From positions 1-64,000 of the forward strand of contig JAKBWB010000063.1 of the NCBI GenBank assembly GCA_021843755.1: a stretch of 64,000 nt of DNA, in the 5' to 3' direction. Under the pieces are notes generated by a model that was not told where the DNA came from, made no database searches, and saw only the letters and a program-made list of their open reading frames with translations. A program made the position numbers and the translations under genes. Shown here one piece after another: positions 45,614 through 54,518 of this stretch (positions are counted from its first letter, which is position 1; the number at the start of each line of letters is the position of its first letter). The DNA comes from Pseudomonadota bacterium (GTDB taxonomy: Bacteria > Pseudomonadota > Gammaproteobacteria > Steroidobacterales > Steroidobacteraceae).

Positions 45614-45868
45614 CAGCGTCCTTCGGTCACCTCGCGTGCCCGGGGCCCCGCGCCCCCCACACGGACCGCCGCGACGTCACGCCCGCTCATGCGAGCCGCC
45701 ATTGTCCACGCCCCGCCAATCACCCCTCTGGCTGACCCACCGACGCCGGGGATTGCGGCCCGATTGCGTACCGTCCATGCGTCCGGGAACCTCTGCCAAC
45801 CCGGCCACGGCGCCCGCTGCCACCGGCGGCGCCGCGCACGCTCAACCATTGGCACCGAGGAGTAGACG

Positions 45869-46258
45869 ATGGCGAACAAGCTCAGCCTCCTGTGCGTCTC
45901 CGGGACGCGCGAGAAGATACAGATGGCGGCCATGGTCGCCGCAACCGCCGCAGCCACCGGCGAGGTGGTGACGGTGTTTCTCTCGATGAACGCGCTCGGA
46001 TACTTCATCCGGGACGATGCGCGTACGCCACCGGCCGAGGGCGATATCGGGCGGCTCATGGCGCAGAAGAACGTGCCGCCTTTCCGGCACCTCTTCGAGC
46101 AGGCCAAGGAGCTCGGCGGGGCACGCCTGTACGCCTGCTCCATGGCCCTGGACGTGCTCGGCGTCGAGCCGGACCGCCTCGAGGCCTATATCGACGGCCC
46201 CATGGGCCTGACCGCGTTTCTGAGCGATGCGGCCGGCGGTCAACTCGTGACGTTTTGA
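45869..46258 (+). CDS. DsrE-family protein (second copy)
   Basis: A 129-residue DsrE/F-like protein with Cys9 ([12 protein letters not shown]) and Cys90 ([14 protein letters not shown]), the latter in the persulfide position. The acidic C-terminal half ([21 protein letters not shown]) is typical. GAGGAG lies before the ATG. The 255 bp upstream shows no gene. It is followed by a second TusA-like gene, so the order dsrE-tusA is repeated in this cluster. Confidence 0.87.
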   Translation: MANKLSLLCVSGTREKIQMAAMVAATAAATGEVVTVFLSMNALGYFIRDDARTPPAEGDIGRLMAQKNVPPFRHLFEQAKELGGARLYACSMALDVLGVEPDRLEAYIDGPMGLTAFLSDAAGGQLVTF

Positions 46259-46279
46259 GGTCCGGGGAGGACGATGATC

Positions 46280-46516
46280 ATGGGTGAGCAAAAAATCACT
46301 ATCGTGGACGCCACCGGCAGCTTCTGTCCCGGTCCGCTGATGGAGCTGATCGCCGAGCTGAAAGACACCGAGATCGGCACGATAGTCGAGTTGCTCTCCT
46401 CGGACAGGGGCTCTGCCCAGGACGTACCGGTATGGGTGCGCAAGGTCGGTCACGAAATGCTCGGCAGTGAAGAGAAGGACGGTGTCTGGCACATTCGGGT
46501 GCGCAAGATGAAGTAG
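46280..46516 (+). CDS. TusA-like sulfur carrier (second copy)
   Basis: A 78-residue TusA-family protein with the motif SFCPGPLM (CPxP, Cys16) and the C-terminal VWVRKVGHEMLGSEEKDGVW. This variant resembles the TusA relatives placed beside SQR or DsrE genes. An in-frame ATG at 46274 lies only three bases after GGAGG; ATG 46280 has the better spacing (nine bases), so it is preferred. Confidence 0.87.
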   Translation: MGEQKITIVDATGSFCPGPLMELIAELKDTEIGTIVELLSSDRGSAQDVPVWVRKVGHEMLGSEEKDGVWHIRVRKMK

Positions 46517-46569
46517 TCGGCCCCGCGCGCGGGAATCCTCAACGACGCAAGACGTATCGGGAGACGGCA

Positions 46570-47703
46570 ATGAAGATACTGATCATCGGCGGCGGAATGG
46601 GCGGCACCATTCTCGCGAACAACCTGGCGCGCCGGCTGCACACGGAACTGCAGGACGGCAAGGCACGAATCACGATGCTCTCGGCATCGGAACGGCATAT
46701 GTATCAGCCTGGGCTACTCTACGTCGCGCTCGGACGCATGATGCCCGATGAGCTGTACCGGGATCAGCGGCGCCTGCTTGAGCCGCAGATCGACTTCCAC
46801 GTCGATCCGGTCGAGGAATTCGCCCTGGACCAGCACCAGGTGCGCACCAAAAGCGGCAAGACCTACCCCTATGACGTGCTGGTGATCGCCACCGGCTCGC
46901 GTATCTTTCCGCAGGGGGTCCCCGGGCTGCAGGAGAACGCCGAATTCTTCTACACCGAGGAATCCGCCCTGCGCATGTGCAAGCGCCTGCGGGAATTCGA
47001 GGGCGGACGTGTGGTGATCGCGGTGGGCGTTCCGCACAAATGCCCGATGGCGCCCCTCGAGATCACCTTCATGCTGTATGACTACTTCAAGGATCGCGGC
47101 ATCCTCGACAAGACGCGGATTCACTACACCTATCCGATCGGGCGCACGCACAGTCTGGAGAATGTCGCCAAGTGGGCCACGCCGGAATTCGACCGGCTCG
47201 GAATCACCTACGAGACTCTGTTCAACATGAAGGAAATTGACGGGCGCGGCAAGGTGGTTCACAGCGAGGAAGGGACCGAGGCACCGTATGATCTGTTGAT
47301 CGCGATACCGGCGCACAAGGGAATGGAGGTGATCGAGAAGAACGGCCTGGGCAAGAGCGGCTGGATTCCGACCCACCGCCATCGTCTCAACATGGAGGGG
47401 CGGGACGATGTTTTCGTGCTCGGCGATACCACCAACCTACCGATCAGCAAGGCCGGCTCGACGGCGCATTTCGAAGCCGACGCGCTGGCGGAAAACCTCG
47501 CGGCCATGGTCAAGATCGGCTCGGCGGTGCGCGACTATGACGGTAAGGTGTTCTGCTTCATCGAGGCGGGCAAGGATCGCGCCACCTACGCGATGTTCAA
47601 CTATCAGAACCCGCCCAATCCGAAGCCTCCGACCAAGGCCGTACATTGGTTCAAGACGGCGTACAACAAGCTTTATTGGGCATCCGCCCGCGGGCTGCTC
47701 TGA
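46570..47703 (+). CDS. Sulfide:quinone oxidoreductase-like flavoprotein
   Basis: A 377-residue FAD protein. The Rossmann motif is LIIGGGMGGTILANNLARRL; VLVIATGSRIFP and VFVLGDTTNLPISKAG are the second and third nucleotide blocks. Cys158 (PHKCPMAP) and Cys329 (KVFCFIEAG) match the two SQR catalytic cysteines that bridge the sulfane sulfur; Cys137 may be the third. The C terminus (VHWFKTAYNKLYWASARGLL) is amphipathic, as in membrane-bound SQR. The product would be polysulfide or sulfane sulfur handed to DsrE/TusA. Confidence 0.85.
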   Translation: MKILIIGGGMGGTILANNLARRLHTELQDGKARITMLSASERHMYQPGLLYVALGRMMPDELYRDQRRLLEPQIDFHVDPVEEFALDQHQVRTKSGKTYPYDVLVIATGSRIFPQGVPGLQENAEFFYTEESALRMCKRLREFEGGRVVIAVGVPHKCPMAPLEITFMLYDYFKDRGILDKTRIHYTYPIGRTHSLENVAKWATPEFDRLGITYETLFNMKEIDGRGKVVHSEEGTEAPYDLLIAIPAHKGMEVIEKNGLGKSGWIPTHRHRLNMEGRDDVFVLGDTTNLPISKAGSTAHFEADALAENLAAMVKIGSAVRDYDGKVFCFIEAGKDRATYAMFNYQNPPNPKPPTKAVHWFKTAYNKLYWASARGLL

Positions 47704-47714
47704 GGAGGCGCGTC

Positions 47715-48275
47715 ATGAGCGAAGCACAACCCGTCGAGCCTGCGAGTCAGGCCGAGGAACTCGGGCACCTCGCGGCAAGCGCGCGCGACGCACTGAGCGA
47801 CGACATGGTCGGCCGGCTGGCCGGCACTTTGGGCGAGGCGCTCGATCTGGTCGACCGGATCAACCGTAGCCGCCTCACCGATGCCCTGGACGTCCTCACC
47901 CAGCTGGCCGCCAGCGGCGATCTGGAGCGCCTGGCGCACCTGGCGCACCTGCTCGGCGCGGCCGAGGACGCCCTCAACGACGAGATGGTCGCGCGGATGG
48001 CGGGTGTGCTCGGCGATGCACTGTCGCTGCTCGAGCAGCTGACCCGCAACGACGCACTCGGACGGATCCTGACGTTCTTGCTGCGGCCCGAGGTGCAGAC
48101 CGTCCTGGTACGCTTCGGCGAGGCGCTGCTCGCGGCAACCAACGAGTATCAGCAGATGCCGCCGCCGAAAGGCGGAATCGGCGGTTGGTGGCACTTGCTC
48201 GGCGAGCGCAACAACCAGCAGGCGATCCAATTCTTCGGTCTGTTCGGCAAGCACCTGCAGGGTCGCACCCCCTGA
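47715..48275 (+). CDS. DUF1641 family protein
   Basis: A 186-residue, Leu/Ala-rich helical protein with two internal repeats (ALSDDMVGRLAGTLGEALDLVDRI and ALNDEMVARMAGVLGDALSLLEQL) and the DUF1641 C terminus MPPPKGGIGGWWHLLGERNNQQAIQFF. DUF1641 proteins are commonly encoded next to SQR-like flavoproteins; function unknown. It starts 11 bp after the SQR gene, and GAGG precedes the ATG. It might anchor or modulate the flavoprotein. Confidence 0.87.
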   Translation: MSEAQPVEPASQAEELGHLAASARDALSDDMVGRLAGTLGEALDLVDRINRSRLTDALDVLTQLAASGDLERLAHLAHLLGAAEDALNDEMVARMAGVLGDALSLLEQLTRNDALGRILTFLLRPEVQTVLVRFGEALLAATNEYQQMPPPKGGIGGWWHLLGERNNQQAIQFFGLFGKHLQGRTP

Positions 48276-48346
48276 CAAGCGGCCGCCGCCTCGTCCGCAA
48301 GAGTGCCTGCGGACCTCGCCGCGGCCGGTGCCGCCGGCGGAGTGCC

Positions 48347-49252
48347 CTATTGCGGCGCGCTGCCGGCGTCGGCCGCACCGGTCAAATGCGCCACGAGCGC
48401 CTTCTGCGCCAGCGTCGCATGGCGGTCGCGGTGGCGCAGCAGGGCGTACTCGCGTTGCGGCAGGTCAATCGGGATCTGCCTGAGCCTGCCGGCCTCTATG
48501 GCGGAAGCGACCACGTGACGCGAGATGATGGTCGCGCCCGCGCCGGCTTCCACCGCCGCGCGCACCGCCTCGTTGCCGGGCAGCTCGAGAAAGATGTTGA
48601 GATCCTCGAGCGACAGGCCTTCGCGCATCGCCAGATCCTCGAGCGCCCGGCGCGTGCCCGACCCAGGCTCGCGGATGACCCAATTCAATGCGCGCAGATT
48701 CACTACGCCGCCCTGATCTACCGCTGCAGAGGCGCGATCGGCGGCGACCACCAGCACCATCTGATCATGATCGATCCGGATGCGGGTCACAGCCGGATGC
48801 TGCGTTGGTCCCTCCACCAGTCCGATGCTCACCTCGCCGTCGGCGACGGCGCTCTCGACTTCATGCGTGTTGCGGATCGTCACATTGAGCCGAACGCACG
48901 GATTGGCGAGATGGAACGCGGCGAGGCGGCGCGGCAGCCAGTAAGTGGCGATCGTCTGACTGGCCGCCAACGCGATCGGGCCGGCCGGGCTGCCGGCCAG
49001 ATCCTGCAGCACCGACTGCGCCATGGACGCGCGCTCCAGCACCGCGCGGGCCTCGCGCAGAAATATCCGTCCCGTCTCGCTCAACTGGATTCCGCGACCG
49101 ACTCGATCAAAGAGCTTGATTTGATAGTGCTCCTCCAGCGCGGCAACCGCCGCCGAGGCGGCGGACTGGCTGATGTGCAGGGTTTCGGCGGCGCGTGTGA
49201 CGTGACCCCGCTCGGCAACTTCGACGAAAACCCGCAGTTGATCGAGTGTCAT
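48347..49252 (-). CDS. LysR-type regulator (YeiE/CysB-like)
   Basis: A 301-residue LysR-family regulator. The N-terminal HTH is MTLDQLRVFVEVAERGHVTRAAETLHISQSAASAAVAALE, ligand-domain motifs include IALAASQTIATYWLPRRLAAF, WVIREPGSGTRRALEDL and GNEAVRAAVEAGAGATIISR. The effector-domain pattern resembles E. coli YeiE, which is linked to sulfite. It is divergent from the apr-sat operon, so control of sulfite oxidation is the natural guess. The spacer holds an AT-rich segment suited to LysR binding. Confidence 0.88.
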   Translation of the reverse strand: MTLDQLRVFVEVAERGHVTRAAETLHISQSAASAAVAALEEHYQIKLFDRVGRGIQLSETGRIFLREARAVLERASMAQSVLQDLAGSPAGPIALAASQTIATYWLPRRLAAFHLANPCVRLNVTIRNTHEVESAVADGEVSIGLVEGPTQHPAVTRIRIDHDQMVLVVAADRASAAVDQGGVVNLRALNWVIREPGSGTRRALEDLAMREGLSLEDLNIFLELPGNEAVRAAVEAGAGATIISRHVVASAIEAGRLRQIPIDLPQREYALLRHRDRHATLAQKALVAHLTGAADAGSAPQ

Positions 49253-49257
49253 AATTA

Positions 49258-49300
49258 ATCATTTTATCATATTAGAATAAGCAATTTAATTGATTGAAGC
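49258..49300 (+). promoter_or_regulatory. Divergent lysR/apr promoter segment with shared element
   Basis: This AT-rich stretch lies between the LysR start (49252) and aprM (49416). It contains TAGAATAAGCAATT at 49273-49286, which matches TAAAATAAGCAATT of the lip promoter at 13 of 14 positions; the TAGAAT/TAAAAT halves look like -10 boxes. Several T-N11-A arrangements suited to LysR-type regulators occur here. No -35 box is convincing. Confidence 0.4.
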
Positions 49301-49415
49301 GATCATTGCGAACCAGCTCGCTCGGGACTAGAGTCAACCTCGCTTTGGGCTTGGGGTCCCGGGGCGGATTCCAAGCCACAAAATACCGACAACCGAGGCA
49401 TGCCGGAGACCACCC

Positions 49416-50204
49416 GTGTTCACGCTCAATCCGTTTGCCGAACTTCCCGCCTCCATACCACCGGTCGCGATGCAGGCCTATGTGGCGGCCATGTTCGCGC
49501 TGGTCGTATGTGGCACGCTGATCGATCTGGCCCACAAGCGAAGCGCCCGGTACTTCTTCAATCACCGCCGGACCGTGCAGTCGGCCGCGACCCGCCGGAT
49601 CGGGGGCGCGGAAACAGCGGGGCTCGCGATCCAGACGCTCGTGATCACGGGCCTCGCCGCCGGTGAATTCTGCAATCCGTGGCGAAGGATCACCCATCTG
49701 CTGACGATGTACGGCTTCCTGCTCTATGTCATCACCACTGTCCTGATGGTCTTCGCGTATCCCGCCACCGGGGCGCCTGCCCCGCCGATCGTGCCCGAGC
49801 TCTGGTATCTCGGCGCCGCGTTGATTTGCCTGGGCGGCTACTGGTTCTGGCTCCTGCTGCGCGTCGACGTCGCCGCCGAAGGCCACTCGCCGCTGCGCCT
49901 GGTGCGCGCCGATCTGTTCATCCTCGCCCTGCTCTCGAGCGCGACGTTCGGGCTGATCTGGGCACGCCTGCAGACGGCGGGTGATTCAACCTCCGCCAGC
50001 GTATTTTTCGGTCTGTATCTGCTCGGCACCACGGTCCTGTTCGGCTCCGTTCCCTGGTCGAAGTTCGCCCACATGTTCTACAAACCGGCCGCGGCGTTTC
50101 AGCGGCGCATCGAGCACGCGAACGGTTATCGCCGCAACCTGCCCGCTCCGGCAGACCGGCCCGAGACCCTCGGCAGCGCCATCCGCCCGCCGCGCAACTT
50201 CTGA
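49416..50204 (+). CDS. aprM: APS reductase membrane anchor AprM
   Basis: A 262-residue protein with about six transmembrane helices (MQAYVAAMFALVVCGTLIDL, LLTMYGFLLYVITTVLMVFA, LWYLGAALICLGGYWFWLLL, LFILALLSSATFGLIWARL and FFGLYLLGTTVLFGSVPWS). The basic hinge AHKRSARYFFNHRR and the final KFAHMFYKPAAAF fit AprM, the quinone-linked membrane partner of AprBA in sulfur oxidisers. The GTG start has GGAGA upstream. aprB follows 12 bp later. Confidence 0.85.
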   Translation: MFTLNPFAELPASIPPVAMQAYVAAMFALVVCGTLIDLAHKRSARYFFNHRRTVQSAATRRIGGAETAGLAIQTLVITGLAAGEFCNPWRRITHLLTMYGFLLYVITTVLMVFAYPATGAPAPPIVPELWYLGAALICLGGYWFWLLLRVDVAAEGHSPLRLVRADLFILALLSSATFGLIWARLQTAGDSTSASVFFGLYLLGTTVLFGSVPWSKFAHMFYKPAAAFQRRIEHANGYRRNLPAPADRPETLGSAIRPPRNF

Positions 50205-50216
50205 GGAGCACCCCTC

Positions 50217-50681
50217 ATGCCCACGTTTGTCTACATGACGAGCTGCGACGGCTGCGGCTACTGCGTCGACATCTGCCCGTCCGACATCATGCACATCGAT
50301 CCCACGTACCGGCGCGCATACAACGCCGAGCCCAACATGTGCTGGGAATGCTACTCGTGCGTGAAGGCCTGCCCGCAGCAGGCCATCGACTGCCGGGGTT
50401 ACGCCGACTTCTCCCCCCTGGGCCACAGCGTGCGGGTGCTGCGCGAGCCGCAGAAGGGCACCGTTTCGTGGCGGATCAAGTTTCGCGACGGCCGGGAGAA
50501 GAACTTCGTCTCGCCCATCAGAACCACGCCCTGGGGGTCGATCAAAGGTCCGTCCGATTACACGCTGCCGGCCGCGGCGGCGCTGAAGTCGCAGGAACTC
50601 GCCCATGAGCCCGAGGCGCTCAAGGTCGCGGTCTTGCCCACGCTCGCACGCAGTCGCTTCAAGAAAGGGTTGGTGTCATGA
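50217..50681 (+). CDS. aprB: APS reductase beta subunit AprB
   Basis: A 154-residue iron-sulfur protein. Two [4Fe-4S] motifs are visible: SCDGCGYCVDICPSDIMHID and CWECYSCVKACPQQAID. The C-terminal tail after RGYADFSPLGHSVRVLREPQ wraps AprA in known structures. It carries electrons from AprA, in the oxidative direction, to AprM. The stop overlaps the aprA start (ATGA). Confidence 0.97.
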   Translation: MPTFVYMTSCDGCGYCVDICPSDIMHIDPTYRRAYNAEPNMCWECYSCVKACPQQAIDCRGYADFSPLGHSVRVLREPQKGTVSWRIKFRDGREKNFVSPIRTTPWGSIKGPSDYTLPAAAALKSQELAHEPEALKVAVLPTLARSRFKKGLVS

Positions 50682-52510
50682 GCCGCAAAACTGTATACGT
50701 CGACGCGGACATCCTCGTCATTGGCGGCGGCATGGCCGGGTGCGGCGCCACGTACGAATCCCGATATTGGGGCCGGGACCTGAAGATCGTCTGCGTCGAA
50801 AAGGCCAACATCGAGCGCAGCGGCGCGGTAGCCCAGGGCCTGTACGCAATCAACTGCTACATGGGCATGCACTGGAACGAGAACCAGCCCGAGGATCACG
50901 TGCGCTACGCGCGCAACGACCTCATGGGGCTGGTCAGGGAGGATCTCGGCTACGACATCGCGCGCCATGTCGATGCCACCGTGCACAAGTTCGAGGAGTG
51001 GGGTCTGCCGATCATGAAGGACCCCAAGACCGGCCGGTACCAGCGCGAAGGCAAATGGCAGATCATGATCCATGGCGAAAGCTACAAGCCGATCGTCGCC
51101 GAGGCCGCGCGCAAGGCCGCGAGCGAGGTCTACAACCGCGTCATGGTGACGCACCTGCTCATGGACAGCAAGCGGCCCAAGCGGGTCGCGGGCGCTGTCG
51201 GCTTCAACGTCCGCACGGGTGATTTCTACGTCTTCCGCGCCAAGGCGGTCATCGTCGCCGCCGGCGGCGCATCGCACATCTTCAAGCCGCGGGCCGCCGG
51301 CGAAGGCATGGGCAGGACATGGTACGCGCCCTGGAGCAGCGCCTCCGCCTATGCCCTGCCGATCCTGGCGGGTGCGAAGATGACCCAGATGGAAAACCGC
51401 ATCGTCTTGACACGGTTCAAGGACGGCTATGGCCCGGTCGGCGCCTACTTCCTGCATCTGAAGACCTATACACAGAACGCCTATGGGCAGGATTACGAGG
51501 CGTTCTGGCGCGACTCGATCGAGCAGATGGTCGGTGACTACGTCAATCACCATCCGGTACCGACCTGCCTGCGCAATCATGCGTTGCTCGAGGAGGTCAA
51601 GGCCGGCCGAGGTCCGATCCGCATGGTGACCACCGAGGCATTCAAGGATCCACACAAGGAGACCGTCGGCTGGGAAAACTTCCTCGGCATGACCGTCGGC
51701 CAGGCGGTCGTGTGGGCGTCCCAGAACATCGATCCCAAGGAGATCAATCCGGAGCTCACCACATCCGAGCCGTACGTCATGGGATCACATGCGACCTGCT
51801 CAGGCGCCTGGGCGAGCGGGCCGGAAGATTACGCGCCGGGGGACTACCAATGGGGCTACAACCGGATGATGACCGTCGAGGGACTGTTCGGTGCCGGCGA
51901 CACCATCGGCGGCACGGCCCACAAATTCTCCTCCGGGTCCTTCACGGAGGGCCGGATCGCCGCCAAGGCGGCAGTGCGCTATATCACGGACCTGGGCCAC
52001 GACGCGCCCAAGGTCAGCGAGGCGGAATACACCGAGCTGAAGAAGATCGTCTACGCGCCCCTGGAGAACTATCGCGTCGGCCGCAATGAGATCGTGGCCG
52101 GAACGGTCTCGCCGAGCTATCTGTTGCCGCTGCACGGACTGCAGCGCCTGGAGAAGATCATGGACGAGTACGTTGGGGGCATCAGCGCTCACTACACGAC
52201 CAATCAACCCCTGTTGACCCGCGGGCTCGAGCTGCTGGCCATGCTGAAGGAGGATCTGGCCCGCCTCGGGGCAGAAGACCTGCACCAGCTGCAGCGCGCC
52301 TGGGAACTGCAGCACCGGGTCCTCGCCTCCGAGTGCGTGACGCAGCACACTCTGTTCCGCCAGGAGACGCGCTGGCCCGGCTACTACTACCGCGCCGATC
52401 ATCCGCGACTGGATGACAAGGATTGGCATTGCTTCACCCTGTCGCGCTATGACCGGCAGTCCGGACAGTGGGAGATGGAGAAGGCGCCCGTGTACCACAT
52501 CATCGACTGA
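50678..52510 (+). CDS. aprA: APS reductase alpha subunit AprA
   Basis: A 610-residue FAD flavoprotein of the fumarate reductase fold. The nucleotide motif is ILVIGGGMAGCGATYESRYW; AQGLYAINCYMG, GESYKPIVAEAARKA and TVEGLFGAGDTIGGTAHKFSSG are family blocks. In sulfur oxidisers it condenses sulfite and AMP to APS (adenosine 5'-phosphosulfate), reducing the quinone pool via AprBM. The dissimilatory assignment rests on aprM and sat next to it and on the absence of qmo or dsrAB in this window. Confidence 0.96.
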   Translation: MSRKTVYVDADILVIGGGMAGCGATYESRYWGRDLKIVCVEKANIERSGAVAQGLYAINCYMGMHWNENQPEDHVRYARNDLMGLVREDLGYDIARHVDATVHKFEEWGLPIMKDPKTGRYQREGKWQIMIHGESYKPIVAEAARKAASEVYNRVMVTHLLMDSKRPKRVAGAVGFNVRTGDFYVFRAKAVIVAAGGASHIFKPRAAGEGMGRTWYAPWSSASAYALPILAGAKMTQMENRIVLTRFKDGYGPVGAYFLHLKTYTQNAYGQDYEAFWRDSIEQMVGDYVNHHPVPTCLRNHALLEEVKAGRGPIRMVTTEAFKDPHKETVGWENFLGMTVGQAVVWASQNIDPKEINPELTTSEPYVMGSHATCSGAWASGPEDYAPGDYQWGYNRMMTVEGLFGAGDTIGGTAHKFSSGSFTEGRIAAKAAVRYITDLGHDAPKVSEAEYTELKKIVYAPLENYRVGRNEIVAGTVSPSYLLPLHGLQRLEKIMDEYVGGISAHYTTNQPLLTRGLELLAMLKEDLARLGAEDLHQLQRAWELQHRVLASECVTQHTLFRQETRWPGYYYRADHPRLDDKDWHCFTLSRYDRQSGQWEMEKAPVYHIID

Positions 52511-52531
52511 TCGCCGCGCGCGCCGACGGCC

Positions 52532-53728
52532 ATGTCGCATCTCGTACCCCCGCACGGCTCGGCTTGCGTTCGGCCGCTGCTGCTGCCGCGAGAACAACGG
52601 TCCGAGGCGCGCGCCCGCGCCGGCGGCTTGCGCGCAATCCCGCTCGACTCCCGTGCGGTTTCCGACGTGCTCATGCTCGCCATGGGAGCGTACACGCCTC
52701 TGGAGGGCTTCATGGGGCAGGACGATTGGCGCGGATCCTGCGTGGACATGAAGCTGGCCAGCGGCCTGTTCTGGCCTATCCCAATCACCCTGCCCGTCCC
52801 ATCCGACTTGGCGGACCGTATCCGCGTCGGGGAGGAAGTGGCGCTCACCGCCGGACGCAGCGGCGAGATCTTGGCGATCCTGGAGGTCGGCGAGAAATAC
52901 GCCATCGATAAGGAGACCGAGGCCGAGCACGTCTACCGCACGCGAGATGCCCGGCACCCGGGCGTCGCGAAACTTTTGCGGCAGGGCGGGGTCAATCTGG
53001 CTGGGCGAGTACTGGCGCTGAGCGAAGGGGAATATCCGGCTCGTTATCCGGGGCTGTACATCCGCCCGGCAGAGTCCCGGGCCCTGTTCGTCGAGAAGGG
53101 CTGGTCCCGCATCGCCGCCTTTCAGACCCGCAACCCGATGCACCGCAGTCACGAATACCTGGTCAAGATCGCCATCGAAGTGCTGGACGGCGTGTTCATT
53201 CATCAGGTGCTCGGGGAATTGAAGCCAGGTGACATCCCGGCCGAGGTGCGCACGCGCGCGGTGCGGGCCATGGTCGACAACTACTTCCAGCCGGGAACCG
53301 TCATTCAGGCGGGCTACCCCATCGAGATGCGCTATGCGGGCCCGCGCGAGGCGCTGCTGCACGCCCTGATCCGCCAGAACTTCGGGTGCTCGCACCTCAT
53401 CGTCGGCCGCGACCATGCCGGTGTCGGCGATTACTACGGACCCTTCGATGCCCAGCGCATCTTCGATCAATTGTGGGACGGCGCCCTTGAAACCACCCCA
53501 CTGAAGCTCGATATCACGTTTTATTGCCGGAAATGCGCGGGCATGGCGACTTCGCGGACCTGTCCTCACGATCCCGAGCACCACATCGCGATTTCCGGCA
53601 CGCGGCTGCGGGAAATGCTCTCCACCGGGATGGACGTCCCGCCCGAGTTCAGCCGGCCGGAGGTGGCGGCGATTCTCAGAGAGTATTACGCTGGCGCGCG
53701 CGCGGCGCAGGCTGGCTCCGAACCATGA
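52532..53728 (+). CDS. sat: ATP sulfurylase (dissimilatory Sat)
   Basis: A 398-residue homo-oligomeric sulfate adenylyltransferase. The active-site motif FQTRNPMHRSHE and the later VGRDHAGVGDYYGP are characteristic, along with ISGTRLREML. In oxidative lithotrophy it converts APS and pyrophosphate to ATP and sulfate. It is 22 bp after aprA, and its stop overlaps the next gene (ATGA). Confidence 0.97.
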   Translation: MSHLVPPHGSACVRPLLLPREQRSEARARAGGLRAIPLDSRAVSDVLMLAMGAYTPLEGFMGQDDWRGSCVDMKLASGLFWPIPITLPVPSDLADRIRVGEEVALTAGRSGEILAILEVGEKYAIDKETEAEHVYRTRDARHPGVAKLLRQGGVNLAGRVLALSEGEYPARYPGLYIRPAESRALFVEKGWSRIAAFQTRNPMHRSHEYLVKIAIEVLDGVFIHQVLGELKPGDIPAEVRTRAVRAMVDNYFQPGTVIQAGYPIEMRYAGPREALLHALIRQNFGCSHLIVGRDHAGVGDYYGPFDAQRIFDQLWDGALETTPLKLDITFYCRKCAGMATSRTCPHDPEHHIAISGTRLREMLSTGMDVPPEFSRPEVAAILREYYAGARAAQAGSEP

Positions 53729-54516
53729 TCATCGCGCAGATATCCGATACCCACATCGCCCGCACCGTACCCGACGCTGAACAAAGAGCCGCCGATCTCG
53801 CGCGCACGATTGCCGATATCAACGCCCTCGATCCAGCCCCCGATGCGATCATCCACACCGGCGACGTCACCCACGGCGGACGGCGCGAGGACTGTGAGTT
53901 GGCGGCCGCCTTGCTGCGCCAGGCGCAAGCGCCGGTGTACATCGCCCCTGGAAACCGCGATGATCGGGACAACCTGCGCCGGGCGTTCTCGCCATGGGCC
54001 TGCCGCGCCGCCGCCACCGGATTCCTCACGTATGCCGTGGATGACTTCCCGGTCAGGCTGATCGCGGTGGACACGGTGACCACGCACAGCAACAAGGGCG
54101 ACTTCTGTCCAGAGCGGCTCGAGCGTCTGGTCGAGCTGATCGACGCCGAGCACACCAAGCCGATCGCGGCATTCATGCATCATCCGCCGTTCGTGGTCCC
54201 CGTGGGGCCGGATCCGCTCAATTTCGTCACGCCCGAGGCCATGGCACGGCTCCAGCGGGCGCTGCGGCACTCGCAGCGCGTGACCGCCGTGTTCTGCGGC
54301 CACGTCCATCGCTCGACCGGCGGGCGGATCGGGGAGATTTCCGTGATGGTGACGCCCTGCACGGCGACCGGCCTGCGCAAGGGCAATTATCCGGCTCGGA
54401 TGCACGACCAGCCGGTCTATCATTTACACCGGTTCGATGCCGCTCACGGGTTCGCGACCGAGGCAAGGATCGTTGCAGCGGCGACCGGGAACGACGATGC
54501 CGCCAGAGGAGCATAG
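53725..54516 (+). CDS. CpdA-like metallophosphoesterase
   Basis: A 263-residue calcineurin-like phosphoesterase. Metal-binding motifs are IAQISDTHIAR, IIHTGDVTHGG, PGNRDDRDNL, FMHHPPF and CGHVHRSTGG. CpdA-type enzymes hydrolyse 3',5'-cAMP to AMP, others act on further phosphodiesters. The usual GNHD is GNRD here. It is translationally coupled to sat, which makes a role in adenine nucleotide supply to APS reductase conceivable. Confidence 0.8.
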   Translation: MIIAQISDTHIARTVPDAEQRAADLARTIADINALDPAPDAIIHTGDVTHGGRREDCELAAALLRQAQAPVYIAPGNRDDRDNLRRAFSPWACRAAATGFLTYAVDDFPVRLIAVDTVTTHSNKGDFCPERLERLVELIDAEHTKPIAAFMHHPPFVVPVGPDPLNFVTPEAMARLQRALRHSQRVTAVFCGHVHRSTGGRIGEISVMVTPCTATGLRKGNYPARMHDQPVYHLHRFDAAHGFATEARIVAAATGNDDAARGA

Positions 54517-54518
54517 AG

